Shown: one piece after another, positions 33,759 through 45,100 of the stretch
Numbering within the stretch: the first letter of the stretch is position 1
Layout of the letters: each line of letters opens with the position of its first letter
From: Lindgomyces ingoldianus
Lineage: Eukaryota > Ascomycota > Dothideomycetes > Pleosporales > Lindgomycetaceae
Assembly: GCF_010093535.1 (NCBI RefSeq)
Contig: NW_022985165.1
Coordinates: 1,726,985 to 1,790,984, forward strand
Length of the DNA stretch: 64,000 bases
Reading direction: 5' to 3'
Notes under the pieces: model-generated
What the model saw: only the letters and a program-made list of their open reading frames with translations
Database searches by the model: none
Told to the model about the DNA's origin: nothing
Translations under genes and position numbers: made by a program

Positions 33759-35409
33759 ATGGCCGCCGTCAAAGAAACCGTGAACACGCTCCTCGAAAAA
33801 TTGCACGTCACAGGCGGTGAAAACGGTGCTCCTACCACGGAGCCCAGCGAAGAGCAAGTCAAAGAACTGAGGTCCAAGTACGAGAAGGCGGGCCAAGAAC
33901 AGGTCTTCGCATTCTATGACAGCCTCTCCACGGCAGAGAAGGCAGGACTCTTCGCCCAGCTCTCCGGCTTCACCCCTGACTACATCAACGAGATTACAGA
34001 CAAGGCACTGCATCCCCCAAAACAGGAATCCACCGAATCGACCATCGAGCCCTTGCCTGATAATGCCACATGTTCGGCGCTGGACTCCAAGGCGGAGGAT
34101 TTGGAGAAATGGTATAATAGCGGTCTGGAGCTGATTGCGAAGAACAAGGTTGCGGTGGTATTGATGGCTGGTGGGCAGGGCACTCGATTGGGTAGTTCTG
34201 CCCCTAAAGGCTGCTTTGATATTGGTCTCCCCAGCAAGAAGTCCCTGTTTCAGCTGCAAGGTGAGAGGATTTCGAAGGTGGAGCAGTTGGCTAAGAAGAA
34301 GTATGGTCAGGATAGGGTGACGGTGCCGTGGTATGTTATGACCAGTGGACCGACGCGGGGCCCTACGGAGAAGTTCTTTGAGGAGAATAGCTATTTTGGT
34401 CTCAAGAAGGAGAATGTCGTTATCTTCGAGCAGGGCGTGCTTCCTTGCATCTCGAATGAAGGCAAGATTCTACTTGAGAGCAAGTCAAAAGTGTGTAGCA
34501 CCGGTTGCTTTCTGAATCTGCAGGAACCAATCGCTGACGTTTCTAGGTTGCTGTGGCCCCCGACGGCAACGGCGGTATCTACCAAGCCCTCATCCAATCC
34601 GGCGTCGTGGCCGATATGTCTAAACGCGGCATCCAACACATCCACGCCTACTGCGTTGACAACTGTCTCGTAAAAGTCGCCGATCCTGTCTTCATCGGCT
34701 TCTCAGCCTCTAAAGATGTCGACATCGCTACAAAGGTCGTCCGGAAACGAAATGCTAAGGAATCCGTCGGTCTGATCCTCCAAAAGAATGGCCGACCAGA
34801 CGTCGTCGAGTACTCTGAGATCGACACCAAAGACGCGGAAGCAAAGGACCCCAAGAACTCGGAGTTGTTAAAGTTCCGCGCTGCGAATATTGTGAACCAC
34901 TACTACTCGTACCGTTTTCTGGAGAGCATCCCAGAGTGGGCGAAGAAGCTGCCTCACCATGTTGCGCGCAAGAAGATTCCGTATGTGGATACAGAGAAGG
35001 GCGAGACAGTCAAGCCGGAGAAGCCGAATGGTATCAAACTGGAGCAGTTTGTTTTCGACTGTTTCCCTTTCCTCACTATGGACAAGTTCGCTTGCATGGA
35101 GGTTAAGCGTGAAGATGAGTTCTCGCCGTTGAAGAATGCGAGAGGGACTGGAGAGGATGATCCAGATACGAGCAAGAAGGATATCATGACACAAGGCGCG
35201 AAGTGGGTGCGGGCTGCGGGCGCTGTTGTTGTGAGCGAGGGTGCGGAAGATGGTATTGAGGTTTCGCCGTTGATCTCATATGTAAGTCCCTCCGAACATA
35301 TTATGGCCAGGATGAAATCTAATCACCACTGGAACAGGGCGGCGAAGGTCTTGATTTCCTCAAGGACCGTACGATCAAGGCTCCCGCAGTCATCGAGAAG
35401 GAGGACTAA
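33759..35409 (+). CDS. uap1: UDP-N-acetylglucosamine pyrophosphorylase
   Basis: Exons 33759..34490, 34547..35281 and 35338..35409 (two 56-nt introns) give 512 residues, the normal length. The enzyme makes UDP-GlcNAc and pyrophosphate from UTP and GlcNAc-1-phosphate in the cytosol, supplying chitin, N-glycan and GPI-anchor synthesis. The nucleotide-binding signature [19 protein letters not shown] lies around residues 131-151. [32 protein letters not shown] (spanning the first intron), [15 protein letters not shown] and [11 protein letters not shown] are all conserved in eukaryotic UAP1. The last exon completes [18 protein letters not shown]. No oddities were seen. Confidence 0.97.
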
Positions 35410-37241
35410 GTATCATGGCGACTCATAACTTTCCTTAATGAATGAACTTAAAAGTCCATTGCGGATCCGGGGGACAATAAAAGATAGAACCAACCATATA
35501 TTAAGAAAAGACTGTTCCGCACCTACCGCATGTTAGCACATCATGGAAACTCGGGCTCAGGTTAAGAAGTGTGCATCCGCTTGACGTTCTCCTTTTCCCT
35601 AGCAAACGTGCTAGTATATAAACAGAAGCAAGTATCTTCTTGACATATTCGCGCATTCTAGCAAGAAGCTTTCCAATCACCTTCTCCCTCCGAAATTCCA
35701 TAGGACGCGACAGCGCGTGTGCCCGGCCTGACTCGTCCTCAACCTATCTCGCCTATCCCCACCTCTTCCGTAAACAGGCGTGGCTCTCCTACCAGGCAGC
35801 TCATCGTGACTTCAGCCATGGTCGTATGACAAGATTAACCGGGGTTTCAGCGTCTCTTATGCAGGAACCCAGGCTCGCTCGCGCGCAACATCCACGCATC
35901 TGACGCCGACTGCGCGGCCCGAGCCAAAACCGCATCCATGGTGCCAAGCCTGATATCAAGCTCATCTATCCTGCAAAGCAAACCCACCGCGCAAAGCCGC
36001 AAAGATCAATCTGAATCTCAGAGTTTTTGCACCGTTCCCTGTAGGATTGGGGGATTTGCTGGGACATGGGCATATCGTGTGCTGACATGCACGCCATAGG
36101 GGAATCGCTCGAGCCACGATAGCAGCATCTGCGGCTCTTGATTTGCTGGCAACGAGACTGATTTCTGCAGCCCATGCAGCAAAGAGTCTCTTCATGATGC
36201 AGGCCTTGCTCAGCTCGGATAGAGCCGGCGCAGCCGGACATCATAGGGCATGAAGCCTGACCAGTCCCCTAAATTTTCCAGCTCTCGGGGCTCGGGCTAG
36301 GGTTCTTCCAGACGTCCGCGCGCTGCCCAAAAGCAAATAAAAAAGGACGAGGAGAAATTCCGCCGCGAGCGATGGGGTTCTGCCACATGATGTGGGGATG
36401 GATGTCGATGTCCTGATGAGCGGTGCCCAGCCCAATATTGTGTCACAACTCATCACGCGGGGCTGCCCCCTATGCTAGCGCACGCGAGGTGCGTGTTTTG
36501 CTTCCGTCTCCCACCCAGGCGGCAGAGGCGGACGAGGTGCAAAAACGAAGTCCACCAGCGGGCCGTGATAGGGTTGTCGAGGGCCAATCTGGGCAAGATA
36601 GGGGGTGAAAATTCTCGTCATGGTGTGCAGGTTCAACGTGGCAGGGCAAGTCAAGGCCCGTCATGCTCCGTGACGGAATCTGGACCCTCCCTTTTTGGCG
36701 GCTTTTGATGCTGGCAGAGACCTCGGGCCACTCAAAATTGCGCAGGTCGCTAGAGCTCTGCCGAAGCGTGCACGGACAGCGCTTCCCTCATCCTTTTGGC
36801 CTGCAGCCCGAGCATTTGTCCTGGCCTGCATCTCTGCCAACTACATATTCACCCAACGCCCACAGCACGAAGCGGAGGACGGTCGCAGCAGTGTCGCTGA
36901 GGGAAGGACTGGAGACTTGAACGTAAGTCACGACTCACCGCGGGGGGAGGAGCGCGCACTCGCCCCTCGGCGCGCGCCACGTCCCCGCCGCAGGCTCGAA
37001 ATTTTCATCGCTGACCGGTCCCGCGCAGGTGAAGGAATCGAAGACGTGAAAGCAGGTACGCGCCCTCGTCACTTGTTGCGCCGGTTCATAGCAGAGCAGA
37101 CGTCGCCGTCGAGCGCACGCCAGACTCTCAAACGTTGCTTCTTCGACGGCGCTCTGCCCGCTCGCCACCCCTTTTCGCTTTCTTCCACAACCAACTCACG
37201 ATACTCATATCTGGACTTAGAATCTACGTGGAGGATACACA
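35410..37241. other. GC-rich intergenic region upstream of the CCHC gene
   Basis: About 1.8 kb. The 202-codon frame at 36695-37303 runs over the start of the CCHC gene in another frame, is Arg/Ala/Ser-biased and matches nothing known. The 37000-37241 part is probably promoter and 5' UTR. Confidence 0.5.
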
Positions 37242-38346
37242 ATGTCTTCTCTATCTCGCCGTGCGTGTTTCAAGTGCGGGAACGTCGGGCACTACGCTGG
37301 TGAGCATACCTGTGCCGTTCGGCCTCGGCATGCGCTTGTCGTAGGATGCTGAGGAGGGAGAGTGTCGCAAGACTGCACTTCAGTCCCAGTATCTGCGCCG
37401 CGCAGCCCCAGCCAATACAGAATCGCTGCAGGAGGAGCACGTGACTAACATGGCTGTCAAACAGAGGTGTGCTCGTCTTCCGAGAGGCTCTGCTACAACT
37501 GTAAGCTCAAGACCACCCACCATCTCCCGAGCGCATGCTGACGGCTTGAAGGCAAGCAGCCTGGCCATGAGTCTAACGGATGCCCGCATCCACGCACCAC
37601 CGAGAGTACGTCAATTTCCCAGTATCCTAACATTCGTCTGCGCAACATGTTCGCCTCTGCGTAGCGGAGTGGCGGTAGCAATGTCGATCCAGCCTCGAGT
37701 AGTGTTATTATATAATCGTGAGGAATATCTCTGACGGATTAATAGCAAAGCAGTGCTACCACTGCCAGGGCCTTGGACATGTCCAGGTATGTTCCGCAGC
37801 TCTGGTATTTAGAGGGGACCACTAACCTTCCTAGGCCGACTGCCCAACTCTCCGCCTCAGCGGATCCGGTACTAGTGGACGTTGCTATAGCTGTGGCCTG
37901 ACTGGCCACTTGGCCCGTAACTGCCCTAACCCTGGTGCCGGAATGGGACGCGGAGCTGGCGCTCCTAGAGGCGGATTTGGCGGAGGTTTCCGAGGCGCTT
38001 TTGCGGGCGGCCCTCGCCCAGCCACTTGTTATAAGTGCGGTGGACCAAACCACTTCGCCAGAGACTGCCAAGCTCAGGCTATGAAGTGCTATGCTTGTGG
38101 GAAATTGGGTAAAGAGTCCTCGATCATCTGATGGAGCGCGAGATGACTAACGCACTCCTAGGTCATATCTCCCGTGACTGCACTGCGCCAAACGGCGGTC
38201 CTCTCAACACTGCGGGCAAGACTTGCTACCGATGCGGCGAAACTGGCCATATCTCTCGCGATTGCACTCAAACTGAGGTCAACGGCGACAGCACTGCTCC
38301 GCCTGCTGCCGTTCAACCCCCGGCCCCTACTACTGCCGTAGCTTAA
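37242..38346 (+). CDS. gis2: Seven-knuckle CCHC nucleic-acid-binding protein (Gis2/Byr3/CNBP type)
   Basis: Exons 37242..37299, 37465..37500, 37552..37605, 37746..37786, 37835..38108 and 38162..38346 give 215 residues. Four exons are under 60 nt, and the joins fall inside knuckles or between them while restoring all ligands. Seven CX2CX4HX4C knuckles are present, from CFKCGNVGHYAEVC to CYRCGETGHISRDC. A Gly/Arg-rich RGG-like spacer (GRGAGAPRGGFGGGFRG) lies between knuckles four and five. Yeast Gis2, fission yeast Byr3 and animal CNBP bind single-stranded nucleic acid and act in mRNA translation and granules. A general cytoplasmic RNA-binding role follows by family. The C-terminus is a short Ala/Pro/Thr tail. 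Confidence 0.93.
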
Positions 38347-39520
38347 ATCAATCAACCGATCTCAGTCACACCTGTGCGAATAACATCGACGTGACAAATA
38401 TCCTCGACACTACCCCTGTTCTGAATTTCTCATCCCTACCTTCGTTTCGTCACCCACAATCGTTTTAGGCCTTGGCTGCCTTGTTACCACACGCCCTCGG
38501 AACTGGCAAACTTACGCAATCACGAGTTACTATTAAAGAGAAAAAAAGTTTTCACGAATCCTACGCTGATACCCCACGAACGTTATCCCTTTTACACGCA
38601 AGAAACCATCATACTTTGAACGGCTTGGCGAATTGAAACAACACTTGATCGATATTGATGGGGCAACTGAAAATAATTCTTACTCCTTCTTTGTATGTTC
38701 TTGAATATCTTCCTTTTCTGGTGAACGGGGATTTATGATGGATCTTACTTGGATAGACGAAGAGTTATGGCATCAATCAATGGACGTAGAAAGGCGACGG
38801 CTGTGCTGTGTACGGACGGTGGTGGTGTGTTGTGGATAAGATAAGTTGGAGAAAGGGATGAGGGATGGTGTGGAGGGAGGACTGAAGGCATTGGCATTGG
38901 ATTTGCAGTGGCAATGCAGAGTTATTGTGTGTGTTTTGTCGGAGCTGGAGATTCTGCAGTGGCAGTATGTGGCTTTTACCCTTTTTTATTGTTGTTGCTT
39001 ACCCTTACCCTATCCCCTATGCTACCTTTTGTTTAGGATCGTAATTAGCATGGCTTAGTGTGCTAATCTACTCTGTGAATATGAGATAGCCTGCCGTATG
39101 TGTGCGTGAGATTTTCTTGGTCCGTATTTGGTTGCCCATCTCCACTCTGGATATTTCCTGGAGCTACTCGATGCACCTTTGTTCTAACTCTTACACTTGC
39201 CTTTTCATTATCATCAAAACTTCCGACAGTTCAGTTTCAATGTTCGTCAATCCGTACTACCGCGCATCTTCTAACTTTGGAAGGCTTCTAGAAACACGTG
39301 CTTTGGCGTCGCGTTGCGAGTATGGATCGCCGTTTCTTCCTTCCCTTTCCAAAGCAGCCAGCTCGCCACCAGCCTCCCCTCACCCTGACCCTCACTATCA
39401 CTCCTACATCTACGGTCGCTCTCTCTTCTATTGTCTACTGAGAACACATTCTCATCACTCTTTTGCAAACCATCATTACAGCACCAACTCACAGAACCAG
39501 AACCAGAACTAGAACCGACC
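38347..39520. other. Intergenic region between the CCHC gene and dmc1
   Basis: 3' UTR of the CCHC gene, then about 1 kb without a gene. A CA/GA-rich stretch (39470-39515, AACCAGAACCAGAACTAGAA) directly precedes the dmc1 ATG and is probably its leader. Confidence 0.5.
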
Positions 39521-40972
39521 ATGGCCCCTTCCTCAGTCGCAAGCGACGATTCTGGGAACGATGTACGACATAATTCTTGGGCTTCAATCTCACTCCTGCG
39601 CAGTATTGACTTGGTGTTGGGTAGGATGGCTTCATCGTGGATATCGATGTGATTCAGGCACATGGTATGTGTCTTGCTCCGGGCAGATGTGGATGCTGTG
39701 GCTGACTGACGGGGTAGGTATCGGTGCTGTGGACATTGCGAAGTTGAAGGCGAATGGGTATTACACTATTGCTGTGAGTAGACGTTCAGCACTTCAGTGC
39801 GGGTGGAAGGGGGTATTCGGCGTGCTAACTTAATGACAGTCTGTCCATGCGGCCACTCGCCGGACGTTGCTGAAGATCAAAGGGTTCAGTGAGATTAAGG
39901 TTGATAAGGTTAAGGATGCTATCGCGAAGTGTCAGCCTGCTGGAGGAGGCTTCCAAACCGCTCACGAACTCGGTCAACAACGGAAGCGAGTCATGAAGAT
40001 ATCGACTGGCAGCAAACAGTTCGATGCTGTCCTCGGGGGGTGATTGTGAGCCTGCTTCCACCATTGATCGTACGCTTACTCGATCCAGCGGCTTCCAAAC
40101 CATGAGTATCAGCGAGGTCTTCGGAGAGTTCCGCTGCGGAAAGACTCAATTATCTCACACGATGTCTGTGATTGCCCAGCTGCCTAAGGATCTTGGGGGG
40201 GCCGAAGGGAAAGTGGCGTACATCGGTATAATTGACACTCCCGTTCGAATAGTTATCTAATATCCCGAGCTAGACACGGAAGGCACCTTCAGACCCGAGA
40301 GGATCGCGCAGATTGCTGAGCGGTTTGGGGTGGACCCCGAGACTGGTATGATCTTTTACCTTGTCGCATTGCTCATCCACTCACATCACTCAGCCCAAGA
40401 CAACATCACCTATGCTCGCGCTGTTAATTCAGAACACCAAATGGAACTCCTCAATAAAGTCGCCGAATACTTCGTTGGCAACGAGTACCGCCTCTTGATC
40501 GTTGATAGCATCATGGCTCTTTTCAGGGTTGACTATACTGGACGAGGAGAGCTTAATGAACGACAGCAGAAGTTGAATCAGTTCCTCTCCAAGTTGACAC
40601 ATGTTGCAGAAGGTATGTTAGACACCATTCCAGTATCCGATACGCAGTCTAACAACTCACAGAGTTCAATGTCGCCGTCCTCATGACCAACCAAGTCCAG
40701 AGCGATCCCGGAGCCAGTGCTCTTTTTGCCGGTGCAGATGGTCGTAAACCAGTTGGCGGCCACATTCTTGCGCATGCTTCAGCGACCAGGATTCTGCTTC
40801 GAAAGGGTCGTGGTGAAGAACGAGTGGCAAAAATCCAGGACTCACCTGGTAGATAATGCTGTTCCTAATATTCTGGATGTGCAGAATTCTAATCGCATTT
40901 CCAGACATGCCGGAAAAGGAGGCTACCTACATCATTACGAACGGTGGTATCAACGATCCGGAGAAAGTCTGA
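39521..40972 (+). CDS. dmc1: DMC1 meiotic recombinase (nine exons)
   Basis: Exons: 39521..39562, 39625..39664, 39718..39773, 39840..40039, 40089..40225, 40274..40345, 40394..40612, 40663..40848 and 40905..40972, giving 339 residues. Introns are 48-66 nt and all GT-AG. The N-terminus ([14 protein letters not shown], then [13 protein letters not shown]) and [12 protein letters not shown] form the helix-hairpin-helix domain. The RecA core has Walker A GEFRCGKT (about 125-132), [14 protein letters not shown] and Walker [13 protein letters not shown], then [16 protein letters not shown] and TNQVQSDPG. The VDIDxIQAHGI start and [17 protein letters not shown] are DMC1 rather than RAD51 features. DMC1 forms filaments on resected DNA and performs inter-homologue strand exchange in meiosis. 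All motifs are intact, implying retained meiotic capacity. Confidence 0.96.
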
Positions 40973-42110
40973 ATAATCGAAGGCGTAGCGAAATGATGAT
41001 GTAGGGAAGCCGGCGTGCGAAGTTGATAGGCAAATTACTACTTCAAAGATTGTGGGCAATGTGACTGATGGTCAATCATATTCCAAGCTTTTTACTTCGG
41101 CTCAGGGAATGGACTGGACGATGTATTGCGATTTTCAACATGTCAGCAGAGTCAAGGTTTCATCTGGTAATACAGGGTCGAGGAGCTCTGGTAGAAAATG
41201 GCGCTTCGCGTTGTAGGATAGCTAAAAGAACCAGCTCTCCCTACTACCCTCCTCTGCTCAACCACTCTCGCTCGTGAACCATTTGATCAGAAACATAAGC
41301 GAAACTGCTCGGAGAAATGGGGCAATGTGAAGCCAACGCACACAGCCACGAGCCCGGACTCTCTTATTGGCTGCACAGCCTCGAAGTGATTCCACCGCCC
41401 TTCTCTTGCTAGACTGGCTTAGCGATGATGCTTGGCCAGTAATTTTCGAAGCGTGGGAAGGAACATCGACACTCTCCCTTCTCCGAATAACATGCAAACA
41501 GAAATTAATGCGAGCATTTCGAGTGTCTTGTGCGGAGTGTCACACTTCTTTGTGCTGTAAATATCTCCACTGCATCTTATCACTGAACGTAAAACTTGAC
41601 CGGGTGGTGATTTAAAACAGAAATGGCATCCTACTAAATCCTCCGCAATTCTAGCCATAGGTCTAATTGATCAAATCTGCCTTGCTAACCCTCCACGATA
41701 GTTTTGAGTATGTTGCACTGCACCTTCTTACTTAATGTAGAACACAGTTAGGTTACTTTCTATCTGTTTAAATTCTTTGCTAGAATCACGGAGAGCAATT
41801 CTGTGGCTTAATACACAGTTTCAAGGGCCCGTTCGTTACGTTGGCTTCACAGCCACACACATCCTCGCTAATGGCTGCCTACCGCTGCTCTGCGCCCTTC
41901 CAGAGCGGAAGGGCTGCAGCAATGTGGAATGACTCCAACTTCAATCTCACCGGCGCCGGGCACATCTTCGAGACAAAAAGATTGATATTACCCAACCTTA
42001 GGCACTGACTCACTTTCCATCGTGAACTCTCTCGCCCCTGGGCTCGAAAAATATTCAACTCCGCGCCCTAAACTCCACGCTTTGAAATCGCAAATTGAGG
42101 GGCCTCAATC
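40973..42110. other. Intergenic region before the multidomain gene
   Basis: No supported gene. A frame at 41068-41277 has no known relatives. 41800-42110 should contain the promoter of the next gene. Confidence 0.5.
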
Positions 42111-45100
42111 ATGGATGGCGCTAACAACCTTAATTTTAACGACCTGGATTTCGACTTGAGTTTCAACACGGATTATACGCAGCCGGCTGCGCAGATGACG
42201 GATCAGGCGTTTATGAAGCCGAATGAGGATAACACCTCCAGCTTCTTCTTTGCGGGTGATGAGGGGATTGATACGTCTGGGGGCCAGTTTGGAGTTGCGA
42301 ACACGCAGCAGTCCTTTGGTTCCATGAATGCTACAGATCTCTTTTCTTTTCCCCATGAGACTGGATTTGGACTACAGCAGAACTTGGTAAGATCGAGCCA
42401 GTGATGATGCTGTTGGTTTAATGGTGGGTTGAGTGCTGATGATGTTCGCAGAGCATGGATAACACCATGGCAAGTGCTTCCGCGTGGAACAACCAGCTCT
42501 CTCCCGCGATAGATGACTTTGCATCCACATCCACACCAGTTCAGTCATTTGGGTCGCTGAATCAATCACAATTCAGCGGTAGCGGTAATATCCACAAGCG
42601 TCCGCTACAGCTGGATACCCAGGACTTCCCACAGCCGAAGCGTCAGGAGAGGTCGGGGTATGCCGACTTCTCACCCTTTGTCCCGTCTGCAAGTGTGACC
42701 GGGTCAAGCTGGACGGTGGATACCCAGCCGACGCCAACGAGTTTGAATGAGATCGGGCTTAGTGACGAGGCGGCAGATGTTTGTGCTACGTGGTTTAGCA
42801 AGTATGGTGTGCTTCCTGGGTATGTACAGCAGTTCTCGTTTACCCCATTATCGTTACTATGCTTTCCACTCATGAATGTCACCCTTGGGGGTGGGCTTCA
42901 CGAGTGATCGAGTACTTTCATTCTCCTGACTATGTCAGTCGCGGTAGCCGTTATAAAACAAGTTCTAACGGCTCTTTTAGTGACCGGCATATCGAGTCTC
43001 TCAGTCAGCTCACAGAGGAGTCGCCAACTGCCATCCGACATTGGTTCGGGCAAATGCTAAAGCAGGGCATGTCTGGTCATGACTCTGCATACAAGTCTCA
43101 GACCAGGTTAAGCCAGCAAGACCAGCTGACAAACACCTCAACTGGTTGGATGGATACAGCTTCCACTGCTCCATGCAGCAACGATACTACGACAACGACT
43201 GGGCAGTCAGCTCCTCGCGGTGGAAGGAAGGGATGCACTCCTACAGACAAGCATGAGCTTCTTTGTAGAGACCCCAACAAAATCTACCAGTGCACACGAA
43301 AGTGTGGGAAGCGATACGGCCGGAAGTGTGATTGGAAGAGGAACGAAGAAGAAGGCTACCCATCCAAGTCTTGGCAATGTAGTTTGTGTGTCAGCCAGGG
43401 CGTGGAGAAAGTAAAGCCTTGCTTTCGACGATACCATTTCTCTCAAGTAAGCACATCTTTCTCCTAAATTTGGCTCTCTGACTAACAATTTACAGCACTT
43501 CAGGAACATCCACCCGGGGCTGAATAGTGCAGACTACGAGGAGGAGAGTGTCGTCCATTCTGACACTTCATTCCCTCGCAAATGCGGCTTCTGTCCTCAC
43601 CGCTTCACGTCGCGACAGGACCGCATTGACCACATAGCAGACCATTTCAAGAAAGGAAAGAACATGCTCCTCTGGAATGATGATGAGGATGACAGCAACG
43701 ACTCTGATAATGTCGATGATGACGACGATAGGCATGACAGCGATGCCTTCGACAATAACAACAATAATAGCAATCATTCAAACAATCCACAAGACAAGGA
43801 CTCACAAGACCGGCCAGGCCCAAAGCAAAACGGCAGTGGCAATGGCGGTAACCAACGCGGTGGTCGACGCCAACCTCCACCGAGCTTCTCGCAATTCCAC
43901 TTGTCAGAGATCAGTGACGAGGTCTCTCACGGACAATCTTCCTGCGGCGAGACAGCCAACCAGCATATTAAACCACATTGTTCACAGACATACAGTGGAA
44001 CACAGGGTCACATTTTCTCAGATGGCTGTGCTGAGGGACGTTCACCTCCAGGAGCGTACACCGGCGAACGAATCCACAGAAACCCCAAGTCAACCTCGAG
44101 TTCATTTTCATCTCCATCAGGCTCAATCCCAAGGCGCGATGAAGCAGCGGACTGTCACACGGATGCTATGGCCAGAGATGCTGTCACCAGGACCGTAAGT
44201 AAGGCGATGTCACCCTTACCAAAGATTACGAAACCCGAACTAGGCGGACTATTGCAAGACCTAGATGACCAGACCACACAAGAAAGGCCATCTACGACAA
44301 ATGACACCCACTGGGCATATTCGAAGCCAGAGGGAAGCAACTCTGTTTCGGTATCTCCTAACGTAACCCAACCTTTGGAAGATGTCAGTTCAGTCTCCGA
44401 TTCTTCCTCTCTTGGATCATCGGATATGGACCTATCGTCACCTGCGGATGGGATTCGCCCTGCTGAAAGGGTTGGTGCAGTAGTTGAGGATGAGTCTTCC
44501 TCGAATGCATCTTCTTCAAATGATGGGCACTCCTTCGAGTCCACGATGCCTCCACCGCGGGTTCCGAGACAGTCTCCGGAGAGCACCGATGAGAAATTCA
44601 AAGTTACGCCTACGTTCTGCGACTTGATTCAAGGGTACTGTGGCGATATGGCTCCCTGGACTGAAGATCTACACCACGACCTCCAGCCTGACGAGCCGGG
44701 ACTGCCAGCCTCATCTCTTTCCTCAACCTTCGGTTGTATGCAACCCTTCCGCGAACCCTTCAACGAAGAGAGCAAGGAGAAAGGCATTTGTCCTAACCCA
44801 GAGTGCGGACGTGTCTTCAAGCATCTCAAGACCCATATGCTGGCCCACCAAAACGAGCGACCAGAAAAGTGCCCAATCGCGACCTGCGAATACCACTTTA
44901 AGGGCTTCGCACGAAAGTACGACGAGAACCGACATACACTAACTCACTACAAAGGTACCATGGTCTGTGGCTTCTGTTCTGCCACTGCTCTAACGGAAAA
45001 TTCCTTTACCCGCACGGACGTATTCAAACGCCATCTCACTCGGGTTCACGATGTCAAGCAGAACCCTACTGGCAGTCGCAAGAAATCTCGATCTGAGAAG

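Noticed and set aside
36695..37303. 202-codon plus-strand frame before the CCHC gene
   Set aside because: No domain, strong GC-driven composition, and it runs through the CCHC start in a different frame.
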